Positions 20,706 through 35,100 of a stretch of 64,000 nt of DNA are shown here, piece after piece (positions within the stretch are counted from its first letter, which is position 1; the number at the start of each line of letters is the position of its first letter). The DNA lies in NCBI GenBank assembly GCA_037893225.1, contig JAZGUH010000627.1, positions 1-64,000 of the forward strand. The letters are read 5' to 3'. Under the pieces are notes generated by a model. That model was not told the DNA's origin. It made no database searches and saw only the letters and a list, made by a program, of their open reading frames with translations. The DNA comes from Hippasteria phrygiana. Its lineage: Eukaryota > Echinodermata > Asteroidea > Valvatida > Goniasteridae. The position numbers were made by a program, and so were the translations under genes.

Positions 20706-22309
20706 GTATCACTATTCAATTCCACAGCGACGGTCGGCCGCCTGCCATCGTTAAAAAAAAAACTAACTTTAAATTTTCAAATATTGACAAAATTTACCAA
20801 CTTTCATTAGTTTAATTTGGCAATTGTTGAACTGTGCAAGCTAGCTTGTCAAGTTCCCCGACCTGATAATTCCCTGACGTCTGTAAATCGGTACGCACAT
20901 TTTAACTGGAAGGCACTGTTCCAGAACAACCAAAACGACATCGTCATGTATTTAATACTGAAAGTGCACTAGGCCTTATTGAATAGGCACAAGGCTTTAT
21001 TGAATAGGCACAAGGCGTGACGATGTTATTTTGGTGGTTCTGGATAAGTGCTTACCATTTAAACCATGCAACAATTATATAGCAAATAGATACGCACGTT
21101 TCATAATAATATGAAGTCTCTCCACTTTCTTCAAAGGGCGCCCCCAAATCGGGTAAATAAATGTCTTTCAACACCGATGGTAAATACTCCAACTTCAATA
21201 AAATCAAATACTCATAATTCTCCAAAGTCTTTGGGATGTTTATCAAATCAAAGCTTGGTTAATACCCAGCGTTAAGTCTCGGTCATAGTATTGGCTTTGT
21301 TTAATATATGTTGATGTTTAAGTCATATTTTACAAGTTGACATAACGAAACCACCATTTGGCTCTACTGTACTTAAAATAATTATGAAGGTGCAAAACAC
21401 AGCTCAATGACTTTGTAGAACCCCACTCCCCCTCTCTGTAAAAGATAATCAAGTGAATCAAACTACTGTATATTGTCACAGCACCAAAGGATATCAATAA
21501 ATGAATATTAATATAGAATACAATTAGGCAGCATGGGGGCGCTCTTCATTTTATCTCACGGAACAGAAAACCGGTGTAAAAGGTAATTCTGTCCCATCTT
21601 ATAAATATGTCCCCAGACAGATTTATCAGGTCGCGACCCGATAAATGTGTCCCGTGCAACGTACAAGTCTAGCACCCAGACTGTGCATATTGTATTTTAA
21701 ACCGTGTTCGCGAATACCTTGCTCGTTATCATTGCTGCAGCGCAGTGCCAGTGCATACAGACCGTACAGCTATGAGCAAGTTCGGTTGGGCGACTAGAGT
21801 GACTAGACTTAACCATAGTCGATCTAGATGTCACCCGAACGCTGCGCGGTTTGACTAGCTAGTGCAACTGGATTAACCTAGCTCCGGACCATGGTTTCTC
21901 TAGTCACTCGCGAGTTTACGTCACGGTTTCAAGATGGAGGATCGGTAAACTGGGCAAGTTTTGCAAACGTTTACGATAATTTGTTGGTTTTGTCCAATGG
22001 TAATAACTCTTTGCAATAAGATAATGAATTATTTATTGCACCAAAGTTAAGTACAGAAAATAATAGAAATAAATAATAGAAAGAAAAAAATGACGTACCA
22101 ACATTTGCTTCGTTAACAATTAGCAGACGACATTCTTTACAGTTTGTTGTTGCTACACAAACTAGATTTGACGTAGTTGGTCGACTAGATGCGTTCGAGT
22201 GAAAACAGACCACGCATGCGTGATTTGAATCGCAAAATTGACAAAAGGGACTAGATCAGCAGCACCCGAACTTGCTCCATGGTACACCCGTGCAGTGCAC
22301 ACACACAAA

Positions 22310-22420
22310 CGTGTATCGACCTCCAAACGCGGACGTCCCTTTGTTCCCTCTTTTGTTTGTACTTTTTCGGAAGACTCCCATAGGTTTTGTACACGATCTC
22401 AATCGCGGACGTATCGTGGG
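22310..22420 (-). repeat. Dispersed 'GTGTACAAAACC' repeat, inverted copy
   Basis: The minus strand reads GATCGTGTACAAAACCTATGG and AACAAAAGAGGGAACAAAGG. This matches in order 24145-24245, 31395-31480 and 63315-63400. Ends are not defined and its function is unknown. Confidence 0.6.
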
Positions 22421-23076
22421 AATCGCAGACGATATTGTCCCCTTTGTTATACGTCCACGTTTGTTTGGGAGAACAAACGCACGTGTCACGCACGCCCGCA
22501 CACGTGCAAGAAGTCTGCAGAAGTAATGTCATTTCTAAGCAAGAAACATAGTTCGGTTGATTTCCAAAGAGACGAAGTTATTTTCATTTTGATAGCTTCA
22601 TAAAGGGCAGAAAAGTATAAAATGTATACTATGTGAAGTTAATCCATGAAAACAATATATGGAACGGGCCTTATTCGTGGCAAAATAGGGGGGATAAAAC
22701 AACCCGGAGGGAGACAGAATTAACTGGCTATAGGGCGACACTTTTACCTAGGTAGTTCTGCCCCAGGACAGTTTTGACTGGGACAGAATTACCGTCTACA
22801 CCGCGTATATACCAGCTCCACGTTAACCTGGATTCGCAATGGCTCAGAGGGGATACAGTTGTATGACTACTGAAGCCAGCAGCCGCCATATTACCGTGCC
22901 CATAGTACACAGTGATTAACGTGTACTATTGAGTACGATGATGTAAGTAGACATATGGAAGAATAAGGAGACAATGTTGTGTAACGTATTGCTTTCGGCA
23001 CGGTAAGATGGCAGACGGCAGCTTCAACTCCATGGACGTATTGCTAGTCCAGGTTATTCCGTGGTCATGAATTACT

Positions 23077-23157
23077 TCACACGTGTGCAACGAGACCTTT
23101 GCTGTCCTGATCCGGGTTTATCGGCTTCTCCTGTGGGCGAAAACTTGCACTGAACCT
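23077..23157 (-). CDS. SERT-like exon 11: cytosolic tail and stop
   Basis: Acceptor CGTTTTTAG. 26 residues ([18 protein letters not shown] ... GLVAHV) then TGA at 23077-23079. The length and hydrophilic character fit an SLC6 tail, but the sequence is not conserved, so this call rests on phase, acceptor quality and position. Confidence 0.82.
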   Translation of the reverse strand, partial: RFSASFRPQEKPINPDQDSKGLVAHV

Positions 23158-26100
23158 CTAAAAACGAAAGGTAGAAAATAAAGGAGAAATATATCCATTC
23201 AAATCTTAAAAAGGATCTGCGACGGAATATCAATACCCCTTTACTTCTATGTGAACTTCTATATTCTATACCTAATCCGGGATACGCCCATATTTCTGAA
23301 TTGTGTTCGCAATTATGATAGCAAACTCATATAAAAACCTATATTGTTTCGCTCTGGTACAATTCCATTTTCAAGTTGAAACCAACAAAAGTCTCCTAAG
23401 CGAATATAGGTCTATATATAGACCTATATTCGCTCAGGAGACCAAGTGTATTAGCAAGTCTGGGGGTTGCGACGGGGGGGGGGGGGGGGGGGGGGGGGGG
23501 GGTGGGTTGTACCAAACATGGCCTATTATGCGTCAGTATAACAACATGCCAAAATGGCTTCACTCTGAACTCATAATGAGCAGCCATGTTTGACCCAAAA
23601 TCTGCAGTTGTTGCAACACTCAGTGGCTAACACTGACATGAGTTACCTGTGTGAAGGATCCCGGTGTGGTCAGCAGCTTGTACAGTGCGTAGGCTGGTAT
23701 GCACATCACCGATGAGGCGCTCAAGAGCCAGCCGAACCACTCGGCCCATTGTGGGTAGGTGGGTATGGGCTCGTAGTGCACGAGAGCAAAGATCACGATA
23801 AACTATAAAACCAAGCAAAAGTCAGTTGAAGAGAGATCGGTTTAAAGGGGGTCGTCTTGCGAGTTGAATTGCATTTGATCGTTACAGCGCCACCTTGCGT
23901 TATAATTCTTGTCATAGTTTTAACCGTGGGAATTTTCTGCATGTATCCCATTGGGTTTGTTGGGTATATGGGGTTTGTTTTGTTTTGGTTTGGCTCGGCT
24001 CGATTCGATTCGATTCGATTCGATTCGATTCGATTCGAGTTCGGTTGGGTTGGGTTGGGTTGGGTTGAGTTTGTATATGCCGGCAATCGTGGACCTAGGA
24101 CAAAAAGAATTCGGGCGTAGACAAAGGGGTCCACGTTTGACCTAACGTCCACGATTGAAAATCGTGTACAAAACCAATGGGAGGCCTTCCAAAAAAGTTA
24201 GAGTATAAACAAAAGAGGAACAATGGGAGGTCCACGATTGCACCCGTTTACATGACTGTGTGGGTTGGGTTGGGGTGTGGGCAATCCAGTGTAGCGTGAA
24301 TTCCAGTCACTATGAAACACGGGCTCATTGGTAGTATTGCACATGCCTAAGTGAAGATATACTTAGGAGAGTGGCCGGTCACGTACGTCAGAGGGAGATA
24401 CACATGTAACAGAGGAAAGGAGTCCGATTTTCAAAGGAGTCTGATTTTTATATGACACCGGCAATCTTCCCATTTTCAGTGTGTACGTAACCCGACTCTT
24501 CCAGCCTACCACCGTGATTGAACTGTGCTGGTTTTGAGTTAAGTCGGACTGAATTGAATTTTATTTATTACACCAATCAAAAGAAAATGCCATCCAGGAC
24601 AAATTTAGACCGTTATTTTGTTTTACTTTTCTAAATGAGTTGGTTTTGCTTGGTAAAATTACGTTTGATCATCTCTGATTTGTGTTTTATTTTGGTAGGC
24701 CTTAGTACGGTTTATGACTGGCAACATGGAAATCGACTGTTTATAATGCCCACTCACAATGATAGCGGCAGGGCTGAGTAACTGCCAGCAAATCATCCAG
24801 AACACACCGGGTTTGTGACCGATCATCGCCTTGATGTCACTACTCATGGCACTCACACCATAACACCAGGACACGGCTACTGCTTCTAAGGCCACGATAG
24901 CCAGAACGGTGACCGAAACAGCGTAGGTATCGTACAGTTGGATCACGTACTGACCACCCTAAAAGAGATTTTAAAATCGACTAATAAAACGGTAACATTC
25001 AATTTGAACTCTCACACATCCATCATTTTTCCACTGCGATGATGCTCAACATTTAGGCCGGAAGTGTTTGTGTTTGACGTGTGATACTCGGACGTATTCT
25101 GGACCCGCAATGCGTCCCTGGAGTTGAAGCCAGTTGAAACCATCTTACCGTGCCGAAAAAAAAAAAATGAAAAAAAACTATTTAACGAAACTATGTACAT
25201 TTTCCATGATTTTTTTGCAATGCAAAAAATTGCTGCAAGAATTCTGTGGACGTCGCGTTTTGAATAAACCATCGTCTTAAGCACTTCGCGTGCTAGACGT
25301 CCGTTGGTGCATGACGTCACACGAACAGGTTAATTTTGTTAATTTGCCCATGGTCACGTGAATAGCTGAATAAATAACAACAGCTTTTACCAGTCTTTCA
25401 ACTTACGTGTGTTGCAGTCGAAAGGCTGCCGGCGAAGCAGCAGGAGACGACTAAACCGACAAAGAGGGCGCGCTTCTTGCCGATGGTGTGCGGGAATTTG
25501 TCACTCCAGGCAGTGATGATCGATTCCAGACCGCCGAACTGTTAAGAATCGAAACAAGGTATCGAAGCAAACTCTCCAAAAGGAAAAGTGACGAGTTTTT
25601 CCAAACTTTTAGCTATCAGTGCGGGATTATGCATCTCCCCCAAACAAAAATGTGCCAGTGAAGTTGTACTACTCTAGAAAACGGTTATGTTCCTCTGTAA
25701 ACGTTTTCAACCAGCCGCCATCAAAACGTTAAAACCAGTGCCAATACCGTGACAGCTTCGATTACTCAAATAAACCATGAACGAATTACTGCTTTTGACT
25801 AGATGGATTAGGCAATGTTCCGGATAAATAGAGAAAGACATAAACGACGTCTTCAGTTTGTTTGTTGCTAAGAAATCACCCAAGATTTCGGTAACAACGC
25901 ACGGCCACACAAACTGTTCTCGAGTGTGGAAAACAGCACCATGTCTCCTTGGGTGTGGGAGTAGATCTTCCCCCTGTTCCCAAGTCAAGGAATGTTGACC
26001 CACGTACCGTGCTATCGAGTCCGAGAGTTATAATCATGAGAAAGAAGACTACGGAAAGTACACCAGGAGCAGGGAGGGTAGCTAGGGCCTCCGCGTAGGC

Positions 26101-29100
26101 AATGAACACTAAGCCGTAACCTGAACATTGGGGGAAAAATTGGGCAGGTAAGGAGTTGCTGAAAAGTTTTGGTTAGATTGGTTTACTGTGAAATGATGGT
26201 TGGTCGGTCGGTCAGTTTGTTTGTTGGTTGTTAGACCATTGTCAGTCGATCACTTTGTCGGTTGATTTCGTGTTCAGTCGTTCGTTCGGTCAGTCGGTTG
26301 ATTTCTTGTTCAGTCGTTCGGTCAGTCAGTTGATTTCTTAAAGAGTTCAGTCGTTCGCTCAGCCGGTTGATTTCTACCTTGGTGTGTTCTCTTACCCTCC
26401 GTAGCGACTTCCTCTACAGTGGTTCCGTGCTTCAATGCCATGTAGCCAAGCACCGAGAAGATAGCAAACCCAGATACGAAGCTGGTAGCACAGTTCGTTA
26501 CGCTGATTATCAATGTGTCCCTGTAAACATTTGCTAAACATTATTTTCAAGGTATAATCCTTTTTTTTCCTTTTTGTCTGCAACATAAATCAATGTTGGA
26601 TGGATCAAATCAACATAAAAAATATATATTTACAATTAGAACCGATAGCACATTCATGTCCAGTGCAGTAGCTTACATTTTGGAAAACGAAACTAACGCG
26701 ATTGTCTTTCTCTTAAAGTCTGTTTATTTCGGAAATTCGGGCAGACTGCTTTCCTTCAGCGTTTACAAGTTAATTTGATATATATTCCGTTTTTTAAATC
26801 CTAATCAATGCTTAGGCCTACGTTCTGCTTTTCACCAAGGACTCCGCTTCAAATTAAAATTAGGCAAAGAAAACAAATCCAGATAATAACCAACCGACTA
26901 GGGGGTAGGAAGGGGCCCAAAAAAAAAATGCAAATTGCAAATCTTTCTGAAAACATGCATCTTTCCTCCCATCTTTTTTCTTCCCTAAAAATGTTTAGAA
27001 AAGCGGGCTGTAAAAAAAGTACCCGATGTGAAGTGGTGACCCTTTCGGTTCTTAAATTCGTTTTTTAAGCGTAAAAATCCTCAGGGGTCAAGTTGCCTCC
27101 CTTTCTTTCGCCGAGTACGCAACTTTCTGGCGGAAATCGAACCTGCGTCGCATGAAGTGGAAGGAAGGAAAAGACAGTATACCTAATCTAAAACTCTTTT
27201 TTTGTACCCTCTGAGTCCAACGGCGGATGCCAGGGGCAAAAAGGCAGCCACTGCGTACACCCACATACAAAATAAAACCAAGTAAAAGAAAGGGAAGCAA
27301 AAACCCTCCGTTTTAGCTGTGATTTGTGCAGGTTTTCTTTTGCCCCCCCCCCAAAAAAAAACCCAAATTGTGTTCTGGGTCCGGCCTTGCTGACGTCACG
27401 TGTTTTGAAATGGGTCCGGTGGTACGCGCACGCATCGTATTTTGCATACAATTTGGTTTAGGGGGTGACGTTGCATGTCAGATCGCCGTTGAATTATGTG
27501 ACCTTCAATTTTGCTCCTTAATTAACCAAATTTATGCCAAACACGATGCTTGCGCATACCGCTGGGCACTTGTGAATAATAGGATGGTTTAGATGTAAAC
27601 AAAGGGCAATGATCTACCTGTAACAGTTGTTGTGGAACTTGTTGTAGCTGGAGAGAGCAAGCATGACACCGAAGCCTGGACCAAGGGAGAAAAACACCTG
27701 GACTGCCGCATCCATCCAAACCTAGGAACAGAAGCCAATTAACATCTTAATTATGTACTAAGAAATCTTATAATTGAAATCTGATCCATTAAAATCTCTT
27801 AAACTTAAAAGAGTACAGGCCTTTTCCTAGAATAGAAATGAGGTAGTTCTCTTGGTATGGACGGGGAATTACTCTATGGTTGCAGGTAAGCTGAAATTCG
27901 GTTACTCATTAGAAATGGTCGGATTACATAATTCTGCGGTTCCGTGCGTTCCGTGTAGAGTTTCACTTTGTAAGTTTTCGAAGCTGTAAAAGTGAAGTTC
28001 TGCCAAGTCACGAAATAACATTTTACACAACAGGTATCTCTCATAGTATCGCCTTAAAAATGATCGTCATTAGCGTCATTTTTGGTTTTTGTTTGTTGTT
28101 TTTTTTTTGTTGCTGCTATTGTCGTCGAAGACCTTGTTGATGCCGTTTTATCATTGGTTTTGTGATGCTGCTGCCGCTTGTTATTGTTTTGTTATAGTGT
28201 GGTTGTGCTCTTCTGATGCAGCCGGGGGGGGGGGGGGGGGGCTAGGATAAGAAGAACGTGGGGCGCTGTCCAAAATAGGTACACAATTAACATGTACCGT
28301 GCACTTCGTTTGGGCGTTTTTGTTTGGAGATAGAAGACGATTTTTACGGCAGTAATTTTTTATTTTATTTATATATTTGAAGGGGGGGGGGGGGGGGAGG
28401 GGGCGGGGGTGATCCTATGGACCATCCCCTCGGTTAAAAAGTGGGGATATATATACACCCACGTGACCCCATCTCTCGGGATTTACGCCCATGATTGCTG
28501 CTGTGCTGTTGTTGTTTTTGTTGGTACTGTGCAAATGCAAATGCAAATGCTCTTTGTGGTTGCTTTTGTTGTTGTTGTTGTTGCTGCTTTTGTTGTTGCT
28601 CTTTGTTGTCATTATTGTCGTCATCACTTTTGCATTGTCGTCGTCGTCATCCTCGCTTTGTATTGATGTCGTCGTCATCGATTTTGCATCATCGTTGTCG
28701 TCGTCATCATTGTCGCTGTTGATATTCATTAATGCTCTTTCAAAGTTCGTACCCCAGGCACCATGAGACGTTCCCACTTGGGATTCAAGTAGTAGACGAT
28801 GCCGTCAACAGCGCCCTCTAGCGTCACCCCACGCACCAGTAGCACGGCGAGGCAGATGTAGGGGAGGGTGGCCGTCACCCAGACCACCTTCCCTGACGCA
28901 TGAATTCCCCTCCAGAGGCTCAGGAACACGACCACGTACACTGCCAATACACACAGAGCCAGGTCCCACTTGACCCCGCCCACGTCCTCTATGCTCAACC
29001 CTTCAGTCAACCCCAAGACCTTCAGTCTTTCAAACGGCAAAGAGTAACACAAAAATGTAAACACAATATATTTAAATGCCTTATTCTCTTAATTTCAAAT

Positions 29101-32100
29101 TTACAAAATGAAAATGAACGATAAACGTTCTTCAATTGTAGCTTTAAGAAATGATCTCAAAAGTTATTATATCTGTGAGAAATATATGTCTGTCGTAAAT
29201 GGAGTTTTCCAGTTTAGTTTGAAATGGGAAAATTATTATGTGCATGTACTTTGTCGAGAGTAATAACGTTCGTATCTACTTTTATTGTTGTCATTATTGC
29301 AAGATATTTAATAGCCATTATATTGTATGTCATTGGAAGAGAGTTGATTAAAGATAAATAAAACATTATCCCGGGATAAAAACCCCAAAAAAGCACACAA
29401 ACAATCTTTTTTAAATCAGAAAAAAAAATGAGTCTTTAATATAATAGTATACTGCTAGAAACTGCTTGTCAATAACATGAAATATACAAAATGAATGATG
29501 ATTCAAACAGATTCTTTCTTGGCCTTTGAACAAGAAAGGAGGAATAAGTGAGCTGTCAGGGCGGGAAGGGATGCAAGAGAATTACGTTTCGGGTGTAAGG
29601 TCTCAACATCTAAAATACGTAGGTATCAGAGGGGCTCTTTCAAATTTCCAAATCGTTTTACTGACGTATTTTTAAGCAATATAATTCCCGAAAAAAATGT
29701 GTCCCCTGTCCAGACACTTTACAAAATGACTGCGCGCTAGTGTCGCGCCTCTGTTCAGAAGATGAATTATTGGCATTCTGCAAACAATTCGAAATTTGAA
29801 ATAGAAATAATTATTCGATAACTACACGTACGCAGATTTATTTGCGTCCAATGTCTCACACAGAAAACAAATAATTTTGGCAATGCTAGAAAATCGATTT
29901 TTAACTTTATGTTCCGATTTTTCGGGGAGCCATACTCTGAAAGCTTGGGTTTGAAGTTCCCCGTATATCCACAACAGACGCTAAGTTCATCGAAGGAGAC
30001 TCCGAAATGCCATACTATCGGAAAGCACCCATGATTTTAATCGGTCGTGGATAGGTATAGAGTACCGAAGTCTGACGTCAGTTGCCGCGGCAATGGTTCC
30101 AAACACATGCAGTTTAGAATGTATTCTGGTTCCAAACATTGCATTGATTGACGTCATCACTTCGGTACTCTATAGGCACTATGTCAACAAGTTGACTTAT
30201 GCAGGAATTTCACATTAGCCCCGTCTGTGCACTTCCGGGTTGAAAGCGAGGATGTCAATGCTAAAATAAAAACAGTGCTATTCAACAAATGCATTCATGT
30301 ATGAATGAATCACGCCACGGATGGCAGCGCATAGTCAGCTGTTTACTTGGTCTATAGCCTCTTTTACAAATCCGGAAGTGCGCAGATCGGTGTTATTTCC
30401 GTCAATTTGGAATTCGTCCTATGCAATACGCTGTACTCACTCATAAAACTCAGAGGCTGGGGACACTGTGTTGTTGCCGGTCGAGTTGCCGGCATCAAAA
30501 AGGTCATGACAGTTCTGCGTATTCCATGCGTTGTTGCAAGAAGTCCAGGGCAAGACACTGGTGAAGGAAGAGATGAAGTAATACACAGCCCAGGCAATGA
30601 CCGTGTTGTAGTAGAAGGATACGTACATGTTGACCACGCAGATTGCAAAACCAATACCTGAACAATTGGAGAAGGGATTGGTATTGGAAACAAAATCATT
30701 GTGATTGTTGTATGTATTTTATACTCGCTACCTTGAGAGGACAAAAGAAAAAAATCTCCACAAGGAAATTGCAAAGAGAAGGATATCTCGACAAGGAATT
30801 TTGTTTCTAAGTCAATAAGGGAATTTCACATTCCGCGGCCATCATGAATGCAGCGCCACAGCTGAGGGGAACAAACTCCGTGAAGTGCGAGAACGGGAAT
30901 TTTGTACCCCTCTGAAGTTAGTGCGGCATACAGAGGGCGCTCTACTATACTACGCAAGCGCTATGTCTCGACAAGGATGTAAATACAGGGGTTGAGGAAT
31001 GGGTGGAGGTGGTGATGTTGATTGTGTTGGTGTGGTGTGGTGTGGTGAAAGCGGTGGGGTGGTGATGGTTGTGCTGTTTAGAGCAATTATGGTGAGAAGA
31101 TAATGGTAACGATCCCATTGATAACACTAATGACGCAGACAAAGACGGTGATATCCATGACAATGGTGACAATGGTGAAAATGTTGTAAGAGTACAGTAC
31201 TCAGTAGCAATGTTAATTCTGATAAAGAGGCGGAGAAAGGGCAGAATTCCCAGCCACACTGCAAGAACTTGTTAATTTAACCATTAACACCCAGTTTTTG
31301 CAGTGAAGAAAAGTCACTGCGAAAGGATAAGTGCAGATTTCATTCAAATCGTGGACCTTTAACAGTGGAGGACAATAGGGTCAAAACAGTTTAGTTAGAG
31401 TCTTAGAAACTATGCACAAAACCAATCAGGGTCCTTCCCAAAAGTTCTAAAAATAAGAGCCAATTAAGGGAGGTCCAACGAGACTGAAGGCATTTACAAG
31501 ATTTATTTGGATGGAGTGCGAAGACACGCAGGACTCACCCGTTAGGAGCGGACAGATACGATTCCACACGGTGATACAACCAGTACGTTGGTACTGTCCC
31601 AGTGCTAGCTCCAGATACAACAGCGGTACACCGCCAAACACCGCCATGATCGTGTACGGAATCAAAAAGGCTCCTGGGAAAACAAAGTGTGAAATGAACA
31701 AAAACAAAATGTCTAAAATTGTCCGATTTGATGCGCCAGAGCTACAGCGATGCTCGTCAACAAAATTCTTCAATTTGTAAAGTTGAAAATTAACCGTATA
31801 TATTTGTGTAAATATTTGTGCATGTGTGTCAATATTTTTTAAATTTTCGTAAGTATTTTTGTATGCGGGTAAATATTTATTTTTAATTTAAAAAAATGCA
31901 GGGCCCCAATGGAAATCAGTTTTAAACTGTTTAGGCACACCCTGGGTAAAAAAGTGTAATAAGTAAATAATTTATCCCAGAGTTGTGGACCAAATCCAAA
32001 TATTAATAATAATAATAATAATAATAATTAATAATAATAATAATAATACATGCCTGACGAAATACATTTGATACATGATTGTAACGATATACTGAGAATC

Positions 32101-35100
32101 GAAATAGAATTGCAAGAAACGGAACAACTCCGGGAACATAAAGTAATAAAATATCATTGATTTTCCAATATTGTAAACATTTGGCCTAAACTGTAACTAA
32201 AATCTGGTGCTTGTGGGCACTTGAGACATGAGGACATTAATTTGCTCGTAAGCAATCGGACAGCGAACGGTTTAGAGAGACGACTACGTTTAGTTCCCGT
32301 GACCTCATCAGTTTTTGCGCTTGTTTTACGTTTTCCTAACTCATCCTAAACGTAATCACCTTGTTTACACGGATAGCGGTCGCACGTACTACACGTAAGC
32401 AAAAAACGTATAAATCAAAACGAACGATCTCGGGTCACTCGAGTGACGTCAGAGCGGCTGGTGACAACTATCTGTAGGCCTGGTGGCGCTATTTGCGATC
32501 CCAATTTTCTGTCAGCGCTGTGACCAGCTTATAATTTGTTTTTTATTAATTTTTTGATCATTTATTGACAAATAATTGGTGTTTCTTAATTGTTACTATT
32601 TTAAACGACTCATAGAATTATTTTTATTTTTATAACAAATTGATAAATGAATGAGGCTCAAATTTTCAATTAAAAAATGTTGCAATATTATTTAACAATA
32701 TCATCGGGTCATTACTTTTTAACTGAAATTGCTTCAAAATGACTAAAAAGTAAATCAACAAAAAACCATAGATTTGCATAGGGTTAACCTATGATGACCA
32801 TTGACCCCTCAATTTATTTCTATTTTTGTTTTACTCTTTCCAGTGATATAATATTTAAACGAATTGAAGCAACTTAAAATGTTCATGAATCTTCCTTGTT
32901 AGGCGGAGTGTCCATGATTGATGGACAGACAGAATCGGAGCCCCATTTTAAAGTGGATTGGTTTTAAATAAGGTGACATATACTTGACTGAAGCCATGGT
33001 GCTTCATTCGAAATATGTACACATTTACGTCAATCGTCCAGAGTAATTTGGAAAGAAATATTTGTCGCTGTTTTGAAATAATTTCCCACCGCTGGCACAT
33101 TGCCGGACGTGGCAGCCATGTTTTTAGCATGGCCTTATGGGATACTTACCCAAGTAACCGGCTCGAACGGGCTCGCGCTTGCACGAGTAAGCGCTGGGGT
33201 AAGTAATCGAACGCGGTAAGGTTCTTCAGGCTTGAAAGCTACAGTGCGATATACGTTCAGTAACAGAAATATAATAGACGAAAACAACTAAATCTAAAAC
33301 ACAAACACAAACAAAAACAAAACACAAAAAACAAAAAAAAACCTACAAAAATCAAAAACAAAAACCCCAGCAAACAAAGATTGATGGACTCTTCCATCAT
33401 AGATGCGCACTCCCGCTGGAGCTACCGTAGTCTCCAGTTTCGTGCGCGGTTTGGGATTTTGGGATTCCATTTGTCACAAACTGCAAAACAAGAACAAAAT
33501 AAAATTTAATTGCATGTCCCTTGTGCAGCAAAAATTATACCCAAACCGGTACCGGCAGTGCCGATCTATTTATAGCTGATGTTGCAATGGTAATCTGGTC
33601 CCAGGGTAATCAGATGACGTCAAAGTAATTCCCCTTAGCTTTACACCTCTGCCGAAACTGACTTTCCTCCGCTGTGACACAGTGCTTTGAATTAGGTCTA
33701 AGGTAAATGCAGTTGTTTTGTTCAAGACAGTAAACATGTTACCCTCGTCAAAACTGTCTGCACTGTAAAAACTTCCCGTATTTTTTTACGGTAAAAATCA
33801 TGTATATTCACTGTGAGTAACCGTAAATGGACTGCGCGTTACATTTTACGGGCAAACCCGTAAAAAGCCGCTCATTACATAGCAATTGCACGACCAATCA
33901 GAAATGAGGAAATTTGTGTTCACAAAAGTCAGGTTAAATTGCCGTGTTTAGTCCAAAAATACACTTTCTTGACCATAATACGTTTTATTCAAACAATTCC
34001 ACAATAAGTAAGATTTGAGGCTTTGCATGGCGGAGAAACTAATACATGAATGGTTTGCGGAAACACCATGTGGAAATATTTCTCAATTAAGAGAATGGTT
34101 CTGAAAAGAACCAGAGGTATAAACTCGACGTTCCGGTCAGTATGCTCTGACCGTCTTCAGGAGAATGCCTAAACTCTAAGAAAGTTAAGGAGATACGTTA
34201 AGGAGAGCTAGCTCTCCGAAGGATGTCGTCCGACTGGTGATTGCGTAAGGGATATGGTATGGAGACGCAAACCGACAGGAGCTACCGATCTTAGAGTCTT
34301 GGCATCGCTCGAAGAAGGTTTAGATTGTTAATGAGTTTAGAAAGCCGAATTTGACATCCGTTCATATAACCTGAAGACGGTCAGAGCACCGGAACGTTGA
34401 GTTTATACCCCTGGTTCTTTTTAGAACCATTCTCTAAGGAATATTTCTACATGGTGTTTTGCTTTAAGGGGAGCTGCGTTCTAAACTTAACAACCTAAGC
34501 TTCCTCAAGTGTTGCCGCGACTCTAAGATAGCTCCTGTCGGTTTGCGTCTCCATATCCCATACGCAATCAACGGTCGGTCAACATACTCTGGAGAGCTAG
34601 CTCGGCCCTCATCCGAGAACGTATCTCCTTAACTTTCTTAGAGTTTAGGCATTCTCCTGAAGACGGTCAGAGCATACTGACCGGAACGTCGAGTTTATAC
34701 CTCTGGTTCTTTTTAGAACCATTCTCTTAATTGAGAAATATTTCCGTGTGGTGTTTCCGCAAATCTTTCATTTATTATTCCGCAATGGAATTTTGATATT
34801 TCTTTACAAACATAATTGAAGATTCTCATTATCTCCTTCCGTATTCAAATATTGAAATTGTTCATGGAAAACCATGACTTTATTATGGTGGGAAAGCTTA
34901 ATATAGAGCTAAAGCTTGACATCATTCAGGTTGTAGTGTTTAGTAATGCATAATAATTTGCTTCCCGTAAATAATGTCAGTATTTACAGACTTTTCACAG
35001 TAAATTTAAATACGGTTCAACCGTAAACAATACGGTAGACGGGTGGCAGCTTGCTGCACGTTTTTCGACTGTTAATTTTACGGGCAATTTGTTTTACAGT

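Larger units (their letters stand above)
13822..23076. other. Intergenic region between MMP and serotonin-transporter genes
   Basis: About 9.3 kb: upstream of the MMP start and downstream of the transporter stop. It should contain the MMP promoter and the transporter 3'UTR, but I could not fix either boundary. A TTTATT at 22032-22037 (AATAAA on the minus strand) is one possible transporter polyadenylation signal. Repeats inside are listed separately. No further coding exon was recognised. Confidence 0.6.

Noticed and set aside
21052..21246. 64-codon minus ORF MINIPKTLENYEYLILLKLE as a possible transporter exon
   Set aside because: It does not fit an SLC6 tail, lacks suitable splice sites in phase, and a proper last exon was found at 23077-23157.
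27522..27719. 65-codon minus ORF overlapping SERT-like exon 5
   Set aside because: Wrong frame; the true frame encodes [18 protein letters not shown] with matching splice phases.
28415..28777. ORF of Asn/Asp/Thr runs on the minus strand
   Set aside because: Comes from the GTT/GTC trinucleotide tract next to SERT-like exon 4.
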